Shown here: piece after piece, positions 1-8,661 of the stretch | Layout: the number at the start of each line of letters is the position of its first letter | How positions within the stretch are numbered: position 1 is the stretch's first letter | Source of the DNA: an uncultured Streptomyces sp. | GTDB taxonomy: Bacteria > Actinomycetota > Actinomycetes > Streptomycetales > Streptomycetaceae | Reading direction: 5' to 3' | DNA length: 64,000 bases | Assembly: GCF_947488945.1 (NCBI RefSeq) | Contig: NZ_CANLBS010000014.1 | Span: 148,601 to 212,600 of the forward strand | Notes under the pieces: generated by a model | Databases searched by the model: none | Seen by the model: the letters and a program-made list of their open reading frames with translations, nothing else | Told to the model about the DNA's origin: nothing | Translations under genes and position numbers: made by a program

Positions 1-690
1 CTGCCAGGCGCGGGCGTCCTCGGGCAGCTCGCCGAGCGGGATGCGCAGGCTCAGCAGGTCCTCCAGCCGGTTCAGCAGCGCCAGCGTGGCCTTGGGGTTC
101 GGCGGCTGCGACACGTAGTGCGGCACCGCCGCCCAGAGGCTGACGGTCGGGATGCCGGCGTGGGTGGCCGCCTCCTGGAGGATGCCGACGATGCCGGTCG
201 GCCCCTCGTACCGGGTCTCCTCCAGGTCCATGGTCCGCGCGAGGTCGGGATCGGACGTGACGCCGCTGACCGGCACCGGCCTGGTGTGCGGGGTGTCGCC
301 CAGCAGCGCGCCGAGGATCACCACCATCTCGACGCCGAGTTCATGCGCGAAGCCCAGCAGCTCGTTGCAGAACGAGCGCCAGCGCATGGACGGCTCGATG
401 CCGCGGACCAGGACGAGGTCGCGCGGCGTGTCGCCGCCGACCCGGATCACGGACAGCCGGGTCGTGGGCCACGTGACCTTGCGGACCCCGCCGTCCAGCC
501 ACACCGTGGGGCGGTTGACCTGGAAGTCGTAGTAGTCCTCGGCGTCGAGCGCCGCGAACACCTCGCCCTTCCATTCCCGGTCCAGATGTCCGACCGCTGT
601 GGAGGCGGCGTCACCGGCGTCGTTCCAGCCCTCGAACGCGGCCACCATGACCGGGTCGACCAGCTCGGGTACCCCCTCGAGCTCGATCAC
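1..690 (-). CDS. PAC2 (proteasome assembly chaperone) family protein, 3' end cut by window edge
   Basis: The reading frame runs from a GTG at 690 to the left edge without a stop, giving at least 230 residues; the C-terminus is missing. The N-terminus reads VIELEGVPELVDPVMVAAFEGWNDAGDAAS when split at the PELVDP and FEGWNDAG motifs, which is characteristic of actinobacterial PAC2-fold proteins. A strong GGAAGGAGG lies 6 bases upstream and fixes the start. Eukaryotic PAC2 helps assemble the 20S proteasome; the role of the bacterial homologues is not established, although they occur in proteasome-bearing actinobacteria. A possible -10 (TAAGGT on the minus strand) lies near 729. Family assignment is firm, function is not. 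Confidence 0.85.
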   Translation of the reverse strand, partial: MIELEGVPELVDPVMVAAFEGWNDAGDAASTAVGHLDREWKGEVFAALDAEDYYDFQVNRPTVWLDGGVRKVTWPTTRLSVIRVGGDTPRDLVLVRGIEPSMRWRSFCNELLGFAHELGVEMVVILGALLGDTPHTRPVPVSGVTSDPDLARTMDLEETRYEGPTGIVGILQEAATHAGIPTVSLWAAVPHYVSQPPNPKATLALLNRLEDLLSLRIPLGELPEDARAWQ

Positions 691-928
691 CCAGGCCTCC
701 TTCCGAAGTTCCCTTGCGTACGCACCAACCTTACGGCGTGGAGCATGCCCAACCGTCAGCGCTTTGCACGGGCGGGTGAAGCCGGACCCATCAGGCGCGA
801 CACCGGTCACACGGTGATCCGGTAGCGGTCGAATCCGGGCATCACGGAACAGATTCATCCGAGCTGTGGCGTAAATCTTTGGCCAGTGCGCTGCTCGTGA
901 CTGGACTGTCGGGGGTTCGGGAAGCTAT

Positions 929-958
929 ACATCGGATGACCGATGAAAGGTCCGATGT
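929..958. promoter_or_regulatory. Candidate GntR/FadR operator upstream of the fuconate genes
   Basis: A perfect 8-bp inverted repeat, ACATCGGA (929-936) and TCCGATGT (951-958), flanks a second inverted repeat ATCGG-N4-CCGAT (931-944). The same TCCGATGT occurs at 3903-3910 in front of the FadR-type regulator gene. Shared presence at both promoters suggests the binding site of that regulator; this is inferred from sequence only. Confidence 0.55.
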
Positions 959-978
959 TCCACTACCTTGGGGGCCCC

Positions 979-2319
979 ATGAGACAGACCATCACGGACG
1001 TCGAGGTCCGGGACATCCGCTTCCCCACCTCGGAGGAGCTCGACGGCTCGGACGCCATGAACCCCGACCCCGACTACTCCGCGGCCTACGTCGTCCTGCG
1101 TGCCGGTGACGCCGGCGCCGGTGCCGCGGCCGGCGACGAGGGCCACGGCTTCTGCTTCACCATCGGCCGCGGCAACGACGTGATGGCCGCGGCGATCCAG
1201 GCGCTCGCGCCGCACGTGGTGGGCCGCCCCGCCCCCCGTACCGCCGCGGATCTCGCCGCCCTGTACCGCGATCTGACGCACGATTCGCAGCTGCGCTGGC
1301 TCGGGCCCGAGAAGGGCGTGATGCACATGGCGGCCGGCGCGGTCGTCAACGCCGCCTGGGACATGGCCGCGAAAGCCGCCGGCCTGCCGGTGTGGCAGTT
1401 CCTCGCCTCCATGACGCCCGAGGAGATCGTCTCCCTGGTCGACTTCCGCTACCTCACCGACGCGCTGACCCCCGAGGAGGCGCTCGGCATCCTGCGCGCC
1501 GCCGAACCCGGCCGCGCCGCGCGCACCGCGGAACTGCTCGAACGGGGCTACCCCGCCTACACCACCTCGCCCGGCTGGCTCGGCTACGACGACGAGAAGC
1601 TGGTACGGCTCGCCAAGGAGGCCGTCGAGGACGGCTTCACCCAGATCAAGCTGAAGGTCGGCGCCGACCGCGACGCGGACGTGCACCGCCTGGCGCTGGC
1701 CCGTGAGGCCGTCGGCCCGGACATCAGGATCGCCGTCGACGCCAACCAGCGCTGGGACGTCGCCGGGGCCCTGGAGTGGATGAAGACCCTGGCCCCCTTC
1801 GACCCGTACTGGATCGAGGAGCCCACCAGTCCCGACGACGTCCTCGCCCACGCCGCCATCCGGGCCGGCCAGCCCGTGAAGGTCGCCACCGGCGAACACG
1901 TCGCCAACCGCGTCGTGTTCAAGCAGCTCCTGCAGGCCGGCGCCGTCGACTTCGTCCAGATCGACTCGGCGCGGGTCGCCGGCGTCAACGAGAACCTGGC
2001 GATCCTGCTGCTCGCCGCCAAGTTCGACGTGCCCGTCTGCCCGCACGCCGGCGGCGTCGGCCTGTGCGAACTGGTCCAGCACCTCTCCATGTTCGACTTC
2101 GTCGCCGTCTCCGGCACCTGGCAGGACCGCGTCATCGAGTACGTGGACCACCTGCACGAGCACTTCGTGGACCCGGCCGTCATCGACCACGGCCGCTACG
2201 TCACCCCCCGCGCCCCGGGCTTCTCCGCCCGCATGCACCCCGCGTCGATCGCCGAACACACCTACCCGGAGGGCCCCGTCTGGCAGGCTCGCCGCACCCA
2301 CGAGGAGGCCGGCCGATGA
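979..2319 (+). CDS. L-fuconate dehydratase (enolase superfamily)
   Basis: 446 residues from ATG 979; upstream in-frame ATGs at 943 and 955 are less likely because family members begin near the segment VRDIRFPTSEELDGSDAMNP, which directly follows this start. The barrel carries the superfamily KxK catalytic pair (IKLKVG), metal ligands in AVDAN, WIEEP and ATGEH, and a catalytic His in CPHAGG. These match FucD, which dehydrates L-fuconate to 2-keto-3-deoxy-L-fuconate in non-phosphorylative fucose catabolism. The stop overlaps the start of the next gene (ATGA), so the two are translationally coupled. Related acid-sugar dehydratases have near-identical motifs, so substrate is inferred from sequence resemblance. 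Confidence 0.85.
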   Translation: MRQTITDVEVRDIRFPTSEELDGSDAMNPDPDYSAAYVVLRAGDAGAGAAAGDEGHGFCFTIGRGNDVMAAAIQALAPHVVGRPAPRTAADLAALYRDLTHDSQLRWLGPEKGVMHMAAGAVVNAAWDMAAKAAGLPVWQFLASMTPEEIVSLVDFRYLTDALTPEEALGILRAAEPGRAARTAELLERGYPAYTTSPGWLGYDDEKLVRLAKEAVEDGFTQIKLKVGADRDADVHRLALAREAVGPDIRIAVDANQRWDVAGALEWMKTLAPFDPYWIEEPTSPDDVLAHAAIRAGQPVKVATGEHVANRVVFKQLLQAGAVDFVQIDSARVAGVNENLAILLLAAKFDVPVCPHAGGVGLCELVQHLSMFDFVAVSGTWQDRVIEYVDHLHEHFVDPAVIDHGRYVTPRAPGFSARMHPASIAEHTYPEGPVWQARRTHEEAGR

Positions 2320-3095
2320 CCGGCACCGCAGACTTCGAAGGACTCTCCGCACTCGTCACCGGCGGCGCGTCCGGCATCGGGGCCGCCGTCGCGACCCACC
2401 TGATGGCGCGCGGCGCCCGGGTCGCGGTCCTCGACCGGGAGACCGGGGGAGCGCCCGAAGGCGCCTTCGCCGTCAAGGCCGACGTGACCGACGACGCCGC
2501 CGTCAAGAAGGCCGTCGAACGCGCCGCCGCCGAACTGGGCGGACTGACCACCCTGGTATCCAACGCCGGGATCGGCTCCATCGGCACCGTCGAGGACAAC
2601 GACGACGCCGAGTGGACCCGCGTCCTGGACATCAACGTCCTCGGCATGGTCCGCGCCGCCCGGCACGCGCTGCCGCACCTGCGGACCGCCGCCGCCGAGC
2701 GTCCCGGCGCCGTCTCCATCACCCACACCTGCTCCATCGCCGCCACCGCGGGGCTGCCCGCCCGCGCGCTGTACAGCGCCAGCAAGGGCGCCGTGCAGTC
2801 GCTGACCCTGGCCATGGCCGCCGACCACGTGCGCGAGGGCATCCGCGTCAACTGCGTCAACCCCGGCACCGCGGACACCCCGTGGATCGGCCGGCTGCTC
2901 GGCCAAGCGGACGACCCGGAGGCCGAACGCGCCGCGCTCAACGCCCGCCAGCCGCTCGGCCGGCTGGTCTCCGCCGACGAGGTCGCCGCGGCCGTCGCCT
3001 ACCTGGCCAGCCCCGCCGCCGGCTCCGTCACCGGCATCGCCCTCGCCGTCGACGGCGGGATGCAGGGGCTGCGCCTGCGCCCCGCCGACAGCTGA
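2316..3095 (+). CDS. Short-chain dehydrogenase, likely 2-keto-3-deoxy-L-fuconate dehydrogenase
   Basis: 259 residues of classical SDR. The N-terminus shows the Rossmann motif TGGASGIG, the segment NAGIGSIG corresponds to NNAG, and the catalytic Ser and YxxxK appear in CSIAATAGLPARALYSASKG. ATG 2316 overlaps the fuconate dehydratase stop by four bases, so it is certainly in the same operon. In the non-phosphorylative fucose pathway an SDR oxidises 2-keto-3-deoxy-L-fuconate, the product of the preceding enzyme; fucose dehydrogenase is the alternative. The SDR class is certain and the substrate is inferred from the neighbour. Confidence 0.85.
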   Translation: MTGTADFEGLSALVTGGASGIGAAVATHLMARGARVAVLDRETGGAPEGAFAVKADVTDDAAVKKAVERAAAELGGLTTLVSNAGIGSIGTVEDNDDAEWTRVLDINVLGMVRAARHALPHLRTAAAERPGAVSITHTCSIAATAGLPARALYSASKGAVQSLTLAMAADHVREGIRVNCVNPGTADTPWIGRLLGQADDPEAERAALNARQPLGRLVSADEVAAAVAYLASPAAGSVTGIALAVDGGMQGLRLRPADS

Positions 3096-3170
3096 CGCAC
3101 CCGGTCGCTGCGGCCGGTGCGGGGAGCCGCGCGGGTCCCGCGCCGCCCGGCCGCCGGGCGACCGGGTGCG
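3096..3170. terminator. Convergent-gene terminator
   Basis: A perfect 12-bp inverted repeat (3096-3107 with 3159-3170) encloses a 51-base loop containing a smaller GC hairpin (CGCGCGGGTCCCGCG). It sits between the convergent SDR and GntR genes and could stop transcription in both directions. There is no T-run. Confidence 0.5.
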
Positions 3171-3197
3171 GGTCAGCCGCGGCCCGGTGCGGAGGGC

Positions 3198-3869
3198 TCA
3201 GAGCGTCGAGCGCAGCCACTGCTCCACGCTCGCCACGTGCGCCGTCGCCCAGGCGCGGGCCGCGTCCGCGTCCCGGTCGCGCAGCGCCGCCACGATCGCC
3301 CGGTGCTCCATCAGGGTCCGGCTCACCGCGTCCCGCTGCGTGAGCCCCCGCCACACCCGCGCCCTGGTCGTCGGGCCGGCCAGGCCGTCCAGCAGGGAGC
3401 AGAGCACCATGTTCCCGGAGGCGCCGACGATCCGCCGGTGGAACTCCAGGTCGGAGACGACCAGTTCCTCCACCGAGGGCTCGTCGCCCAGGGCGTCGAG
3501 GTGCGCGTCGAGGGCGTCCAGCGACGCCTCGTCGATCAGGCTGGCGGCCATCGCCGTCGCCGCCGGTTCCAGGATGCGGCGGACGGCCAGGAACTCCAGC
3601 ACCGTGTCGTCGCGGTGGAAGTCGACGACGAAGCTCAGCGCCTCCAGCAGGAGTTGGGGGTCCAGACTGGTCACGTAGGTGCCGTCGCCCTGGCGCACGT
3701 CGAGCACCCTGATCAGCGACAGTGCCCGCACCGCCTCGCGCAGCGAGTTGCGCGACAGGCCCAGCTCGCTCGCGAGTTCGCTCTCCTTCGGGAGGCGGTC
3801 GCCCGGCCGGAGGGCACCCGAGACGATCATCCCCTTGATCTTCTCGATCGCCTCGTCGGTGACGGCCAT
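3198..3869 (-). CDS. GntR-family transcriptional regulator, FadR (FCD) subfamily
   Basis: 223 residues. An N-terminal winged helix (IKGMIVSGALRPGDRLPKES...LGLSRNSLREAVRAL, residues about 10-65) is followed by an all-helical FCD ligand domain with the metal-binding signature D-x3-H (DLEFHRRIV) and later His residues (MEHRAIVAAL). The ATG at 3869 has GGAGG upstream. It lies convergent to the fuconate genes and shares a TCCGATGT motif in its own promoter and theirs, so it probably represses fuconate catabolism and itself, with a sugar acid as likely effector. That assignment is inference. Confidence 0.88.
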   Translation of the reverse strand: MAVTDEAIEKIKGMIVSGALRPGDRLPKESELASELGLSRNSLREAVRALSLIRVLDVRQGDGTYVTSLDPQLLLEALSFVVDFHRDDTVLEFLAVRRILEPAATAMAASLIDEASLDALDAHLDALGDEPSVEELVVSDLEFHRRIVGASGNMVLCSLLDGLAGPTTRARVWRGLTQRDAVSRTLMEHRAIVAALRDRDADAARAWATAHVASVEQWLRSTL

Positions 3870-3901
3870 GACGGTCCTCCAGGAAGGTGCGGGGTAGAGA
3901 G

Positions 3902-3930
3902 ATCCGATGTCTCGTCCCATTATGGGGGAC
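3902..3930. promoter_or_regulatory. GntR promoter region with shared operator half and a palindrome
   Basis: ATCCGATGT at 3902-3910 repeats the half-site found at 929-958. It is followed by an imperfect palindrome GTCCCATTATGGGGGAC (3914-3930). Together they probably form the autoregulatory region of the GntR gene. Confidence 0.4.
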
Positions 3931-4094
3931 AGAGCTCCCCGGAAGAGCCGCGCGGGCGGAGCGCCCGAAGAATACCCGCAACCGGTCGTCCCGCACCTGC
4001 CGAACGTCCCGCTCCTCCCCACCCGTAGTGACGGCTGCTCGCGACGCGGAGTGAATGCGGCGCCGGGCTTCGGATCGTCCGGGGGGAACGCCCC

Positions 4095-4126
4095 GGTGGG
4101 CGGCTCCCCACGGGGAACCGCCCACC
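4095..4126 (-). terminator. Terminator of the glycerol operon
   Basis: Stem 4095-4109 pairs with 4112-4126 (15 bp, one mismatch) across a 2-base gap; sequence GGTGGGCGGCTCCCC. It lies 37 bases beyond the glpD stop on the minus strand. The remainder of 3931-4094 shows no gene. Confidence 0.75.
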
Positions 4127-4162
4127 GGAAACCGCCCCTCGGGGGCCACGCGCCGCGGCCGG

Positions 4163-5770
4163 TCAGCGGCGGTCCGCCAGCATGGCCTCGACCCTGCTCC
4201 GGATGCCGTCCGTGGCGAGCCCCCGGATGGTGAGCGTGGTGCGGCGGCGCAGCACGTCGTCGGCGGTCTCGGCCCACTCCTGGTCCCGCGCGTACGCGAC
4301 CTGCGCCCAGATCTCCGGCGCGTCCGGGTGGACGCGCTCGGCCAGCGCGGGGTCCTCGTCGGCCAGCCGCACGATGTCGAAGGCGAGCGAACCGTAGTGC
4401 GTCGCGAGGTGGCGTGCGGTGTCCGCGGTCAGCGGGACGTCCGTGCCGCCGCCGGCCAGCAGCCGGTGGGTCACCGCGTCGGGGCTGGCGATGCCGGGCA
4501 GCGGCACCTTCTTCGGCAGCCGCGACATCGGCTCCATGTCGTGCTCCAGCGGGTGCCCGGGGAGTGCGGCCAGCTTCTCCATGATCGTGCGGCCGATGTG
4601 GCGGAAGGTCGTCCACTTCCCGCCCGCCACCGAGAGCATCCCGCCCGGCCCCTCCGTCACGACCGTCTCGCGCTTCGCCTTCGAGGTGTCGCCCGGTCCG
4701 CCGGGCAGCACCCGCAGCCCGGCGAAGGAGTAGGTGATCAGGTCGCGGGAGAGCTGCCGGTCCCGGACGGAGAACGCCGCCTCCTCCAGGATCTGGGCGG
4801 TGTCCGCCTCGGTCACCGCCACGTCGGCCGGGTCGCCCTCGTACTCCTCGTCGGTCGTGCCGAGCAGCAGCATGTCCTCCCACGGCAGGGCGAAGGTGAT
4901 GCGGTACTTGTCGATCGGGGTGGCCAGGGCGGCGTTCCACGGTGCGGTGCGCTTCAGTACCAGGTGCGCGCCCTTGGAGAGCCGCACGGAGGGCGCCGCG
5001 GCCGGGTTCTCCAGCCTCCGCAGGTGGTCGACCCACGGGCCGGTGGCGTTGAGCACCAGGCGGGCCGACACGCCGAACTCCGTGCCGTCGGTCCGGTCCT
5101 CCAGCTCCGCGCCGGTCACCCGGCCGCGTGTGAACCGCAGGCCGGAGACGGCGGCGTGGTTCAGCACCACGGCGCCGGCCGCGACCGCCGCGCGGACCGT
5201 CATCAGCGCCATCCGGGCGTCGTTCATCTGGTCGTCGCCGTAGACGGCGACCGCCTTCAGCCCGTCCGTACGCAGTTCGGGCACGTCGCGCCGGGCCCGC
5301 TGCGGGCTGATCACATGGCCGACGCCGTCGCCGAAGGCGGACAGCGCCGAGTAGGCGAAGACGCCCGCGCCCAGCTTGGCGGCCCCGTGCGGGCCGCCCT
5401 TGTAGACGGGCAGGTAGAAGGTGAGCGGACTCGCCAGGTGCGGCGCCACGTCCCGGGATACGGCCCGCCGCTCGAAGTGGTTCTCCGCCACCAGCTTCAC
5501 GGCGCCGGTCTGCAGGTAGCGCAGACCGCCGTGCAGCAGCTTGGAGGAGGCCGAGGAGGTGGCGCCGGCGAAGTCGCCGGCGTCCACCAGGGCCACCCGC
5601 AGCCCGGACTGGGCGGCGTGCCAGGCGGTGGAGATGCCGAGGATGCCGCCGCCGACCACCAGGAGGTCGTACGTCTCCCGGGACAGCCGGTCCCTGGTCT
5701 CGGCGCGGCCCGGGAGGGAGCCGCCGGCCGGGTGTGCCCCGTGCACGGGGGCGGTCTGCGGGGTGGTCAT
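4163..5770 (-). CDS. glpD: Glycerol-3-phosphate dehydrogenase (FAD-dependent)
   Basis: 535 residues. It oxidises sn-glycerol-3-phosphate to dihydroxyacetone phosphate and passes electrons to the quinone pool at the membrane. The FAD-binding GxGxxG motif is visible as LLVVGGGILGIST near residue 38, followed by the family signature SSASSKLLHGGLRYL and by SVAGGKWTTFR near residue 385. The ATG is preceded by GAAGGG and lies five bases after the glpK stop, so it is the last gene of the glpF-glpK-glpD operon. A long Pro/Gly-rich N-terminal extension precedes the Rossmann fold. Confidence 0.96.
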   Translation of the reverse strand: MTTPQTAPVHGAHPAGGSLPGRAETRDRLSRETYDLLVVGGGILGISTAWHAAQSGLRVALVDAGDFAGATSSASSKLLHGGLRYLQTGAVKLVAENHFERRAVSRDVAPHLASPLTFYLPVYKGGPHGAAKLGAGVFAYSALSAFGDGVGHVISPQRARRDVPELRTDGLKAVAVYGDDQMNDARMALMTVRAAVAAGAVVLNHAAVSGLRFTRGRVTGAELEDRTDGTEFGVSARLVLNATGPWVDHLRRLENPAAAPSVRLSKGAHLVLKRTAPWNAALATPIDKYRITFALPWEDMLLLGTTDEEYEGDPADVAVTEADTAQILEEAAFSVRDRQLSRDLITYSFAGLRVLPGGPGDTSKAKRETVVTEGPGGMLSVAGGKWTTFRHIGRTIMEKLAALPGHPLEHDMEPMSRLPKKVPLPGIASPDAVTHRLLAGGGTDVPLTADTARHLATHYGSLAFDIVRLADEDPALAERVHPDAPEIWAQVAYARDQEWAETADDVLRRRTTLTIRGLATDGIRSRVEAMLADRR

Positions 5771-5775
5771 GTCGC

Positions 5776-7311
5776 TTACCCTTCGGCAGTGTTCTCGTCG
5801 ACCCAGCTCATGGACCGCTGTACGGCCTTGAGCCAGTTCTTGTACTCGCGCTCACGCGTGGCCGCGTCCATGCGGGGTGTCCACTCCGCGGCCCGGCGCC
5901 AGTTGGCGCGCAGCGTGTCGGTGTCCGGCCAGAAGCCGACCGCCAGGCCGGCGGCGTAGGCCGCGCCGAGGCAGGTGGTCTCGGCGACCATGGGGCGCAC
6001 CACGGGGGCGTCCAGGAAGTCCGTGAGCATCTGCATCAGCAGGTTGTTGGAGGTCATCCCGCCGTCGACCTTGAGCGTGGTCAGTTCGACCCCGGAGTCC
6101 TTGGTCATGGCGTCGCTGATCTCGCGGGTCTGCCAGGCGGTCGCCTCCAGGACGGCCCGCGCGATGTGCGCCTTGGTGACGTAGCGGGTGAGCCCGGCGA
6201 TGATGCCGCGGGCGTCGGGACGCCAGTACGGGGCGAAGAGGCCGGAGAACGCGGGCACGAAGTAGGCGCCGCCGTTGTCGTCCACGGACGAGGCGAGCGT
6301 CTCGACCTCGGCGGCCGACTTGATCAGCCCCATCTGGTCGCGCATCCACTGGACGAGCGAGCCGGTGACCGCGATGGACCCTTCCAGCGCGTACACCGTC
6401 GGCTGGTCGCCGATCCGGTAGCCGACCGTCGTCAGCAGCCCGTTGTACGAGTTCACCGGCCGGTTGCCGGTGTTCATCAGCATGAAGGTGCCGGTGCCGT
6501 AGGTGGACTTCGCCTCGCCCTCGGAGAAGCAGGTCTGGCCGAACAGCGCCGCCTGCTGGTCACCGAGCGCCGAGGCGACCGGCACGCCGGCCAGCACCCC
6601 GCTGCTCGCGGTGCCGTAGACCTCGGCCGAGGACCGGATCTCGGGCAGCACGGCCGCCGGGATGTCCATGGAGCGCACGATCCCCTGGTCCCACTGCATG
6701 TCGTGCAGGTTCATCAACAGGGTGCGCGAGGCGTTGGTGACGTCGGTGACGTGGACGCCGCCCTCGGTGCCGCCGGTCAGGTTCCAGATGACCCAGGAGT
6801 CCATGGTGCCGAAGAGGATGTCGCCCCGCTCGGCGCGCTCGCGGAGCCCGTCGACGTGGTCGAGCAGCCAGCGGATCTTGGGACCGGCGAAGTAGGAGGC
6901 GAGCGGCAGACCGGTCTGGCGGCGGAAGCGGTCCTGTCCGACGTTGCGGCCGAGCTCCTTGCAGAGCGCGTCGGTGCGGGTGTCCTGCCAGACGATGGCG
7001 TTGTGCACCGGCTCGCCGGTGTGCTTGTCCCACAGCAGGGTGGTCTCGCGCTGATTGGTGATGCCGATCGCCTTGACGTCCTCGGCGGTGATGCCGGCCT
7101 TCACGACGGCGGCGGCCACCACCTCCTGCACGTTCTCCCAGATCTCGGTGGCGTCGTGCTCGACCCAGCCGGGCTTGGGGAAGATCTGCTCGTGCTCCTT
7201 CTGGTCGACGGAGACGATGCGTCCGTCCTTGTCGAAGACGATGCACCGGGTCGAGGTGGTGCCCTGGTCGATGGCCGCGATGAACGGTCCGGCGGTGTGC
7301 GCGTCGGTCAC
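5776..7311 (-). CDS. glpK: Glycerol kinase
   Basis: 511 residues, the usual size for this family. It phosphorylates glycerol to glycerol-3-phosphate with ATP. The FGGY-family phosphate motif AIDQGTTSTR is near residue 13; other diagnostic segments are ITNQRETT, STYGTGTF and DGGMTSNN. The start is GTG 7311 with GGAG eight bases upstream. It sits between the glycerol channel gene and glpD in a three-gene operon (gaps 54 and 5 bases). Confidence 0.97.
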   Translation of the reverse strand: MTDAHTAGPFIAAIDQGTTSTRCIVFDKDGRIVSVDQKEHEQIFPKPGWVEHDATEIWENVQEVVAAAVVKAGITAEDVKAIGITNQRETTLLWDKHTGEPVHNAIVWQDTRTDALCKELGRNVGQDRFRRQTGLPLASYFAGPKIRWLLDHVDGLRERAERGDILFGTMDSWVIWNLTGGTEGGVHVTDVTNASRTLLMNLHDMQWDQGIVRSMDIPAAVLPEIRSSAEVYGTASSGVLAGVPVASALGDQQAALFGQTCFSEGEAKSTYGTGTFMLMNTGNRPVNSYNGLLTTVGYRIGDQPTVYALEGSIAVTGSLVQWMRDQMGLIKSAAEVETLASSVDDNGGAYFVPAFSGLFAPYWRPDARGIIAGLTRYVTKAHIARAVLEATAWQTREISDAMTKDSGVELTTLKVDGGMTSNNLLMQMLTDFLDAPVVRPMVAETTCLGAAYAAGLAVGFWPDTDTLRANWRRAAEWTPRMDAATREREYKNWLKAVQRSMSWVDENTAEG

Positions 7312-7365
7312 GGTGTGCTCCGGGGGTCGGGGGTGGCGGGTGCGGGGGCGGCTCGGGACCGGCGG

Positions 7366-8169
7366 TCAGGCGAAGGCGACGTTGTAGAGGCCGCCGGCGG
7401 CGAGGCCGCCGATCAGCGGTCCCACGACGGGTACCCACGCGTACCCCCAGTCCGAACCGCCCTTGTTCGGCAGCGGCAGCAGCGCGTGCACGATGCGCGG
7501 ACCGAGGTCGCGGACCGGGTTGATGGCGTACCCGGTGGGCCCGCCCAGGGAGAGGCCGATGCCGACCACGACCAGGGCGGTGATCAGGGCGCCGAGGGTG
7601 CCGAGACCGTTGCCGTCGTCGTTGAGCCCCTGCGTCAGGATCGCCAGCACCAGCACCACGGTGGCGATGATCTCGGTGGCGACGTTCTGTGCGAAGTTGC
7701 GGATCTCGGGGCCCGTGGAGAAGACGCCGAGCACCGGTCCGGCCTTCGGGGCGCCCTGGGGATCGACCATCCCCTCGTCCTCGTCGGCCCCGGCCGCCGC
7801 CGCGGCGACGATCTCCGGGTCGGTGAGGTGGGCGCGGAACTGGCCGTAGTAGGTGACCCAGGTCAGTACGGCCCCGATCATGGCTCCCAGCAGCTGGGAG
7901 CCGATGTAGAGCGGTACGTCGCTCCACGGGGTGCCACCCGTCGCCGCGAGGCCGAGGGTGACCGCCGGGTTGAGATGGGCTCCCGACACGCCGCCGGCGA
8001 GGTAGGCGCCGGTGAGGACCGCGAAGCCCCACCCGAAGGTGATGGCGACCCATCCGGCCCCCTCGGCCTTGGACTTCTTGAGCGTGACGGCGGCGCAGAC
8101 GCCCGCGCCGAGCAGGATGAGTACGGCGGTACCGATCGTCTCGCCGATGAAGATGTCGGAGCTGGACAC
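7366..8169 (-). CDS. glpF: Glycerol uptake facilitator (aquaglyceroporin)
   Basis: 267 residues with six predicted membrane helices. Both NPA-type half-helix motifs are present: GAHLNPAVTLG in the first half and GYAINPVRDLGPR in the second, where the Asp after Arg is typical of glycerol-conducting rather than water-only channels and NPV replaces NPA. A charged loop (EDEGMVDPQGAPKAGP) separates the halves. GTG 8169 is chosen because GAAGGAG lies just upstream; the frame extends further but with no ribosome site. First gene of the glycerol operon. Confidence 0.93.
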   Translation of the reverse strand: MSSSDIFIGETIGTAVLILLGAGVCAAVTLKKSKAEGAGWVAITFGWGFAVLTGAYLAGGVSGAHLNPAVTLGLAATGGTPWSDVPLYIGSQLLGAMIGAVLTWVTYYGQFRAHLTDPEIVAAAAAGADEDEGMVDPQGAPKAGPVLGVFSTGPEIRNFAQNVATEIIATVVLVLAILTQGLNDDGNGLGTLGALITALVVVGIGLSLGGPTGYAINPVRDLGPRIVHALLPLPNKGGSDWGYAWVPVVGPLIGGLAAGGLYNVAFA

Positions 8170-8311
8170 GTGACTCCTTCGTCCTTCGTCCAGGGGAAAC
8201 GCCCCACCGGTCGTCCCCGGTGGCGCGCGCCCCCGGGGCGGACCACCACTCGTGTGGGTGTGCCGCCCGCAGGGGCTGGACCGGCCCTGGCACTGGCACA
8301 TACTAACGCGT

Positions 8312-8354
8312 ATTGCCGAGAGCCGTTCGGCAATGCCGACCGATCGACGGCAAT
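8312..8354 (-). promoter_or_regulatory. gyl operon operator (GylR site)
   Basis: A perfect inverted repeat, ATTGCCGA (8312-8319) and TCGGCAAT (8327-8334), is followed by a further half-site CGGCAAT (8348-8354). It lies 140-185 bases upstream of glpF. Gyl promoters of Streptomyces are repressed by the IclR-type GylR and induced by glycerol or glycerol-3-phosphate; the half-site TTGCCGA also recurs at 9476-9482 before gylR. The rest of 8170-8565 holds no gene. Confidence 0.7.
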
Positions 8355-8565
8355 GTTTCCCTTGAGTGACCACGGAGTCAAGGGGTGCGGCCCCGACCCG
8401 ATGCCCTCAGACTGACCCGGCGTCCCGGGTTCGGCATCCGGGCGGCGGGCGCAAGGGCTCGCGGGACGGCCGCGCCGGCCGTCCGGACGCCCGGTTGTGC
8501 GGACCCGGCGGCGCGCGGACCAGCGGCAGCGGCCGACCGCGACGCCGACGGGCCCGGTGCACGCC

Positions 8566-8610
8566 GAAGGGCCCTGCGGAGCGCGTGGTACGCGCTCCGC
8601 AGGGCCCTTC
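8566..8610 (-). terminator. gylR terminator
   Basis: A perfect 20-bp stem (8566-8585 with 8591-8610) with a five-base loop lies 52 bases beyond the gylR stop on the minus strand. It separates gylR from the gyl operon promoter. Confidence 0.9.
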
Positions 8611-8661
8611 TGCCTCGCACCGTCCCCCGGTGCCGCCCCGCCCGCGGGGCCCGCCCCGTCC

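Noticed and set aside
906..931. CTGTCGGGG upstream of the fuconate genes as a further PafBC box
   Set aside because: Eight bases downstream there is no TANNNT hexamer; the nearest TATACA is off by three bases.
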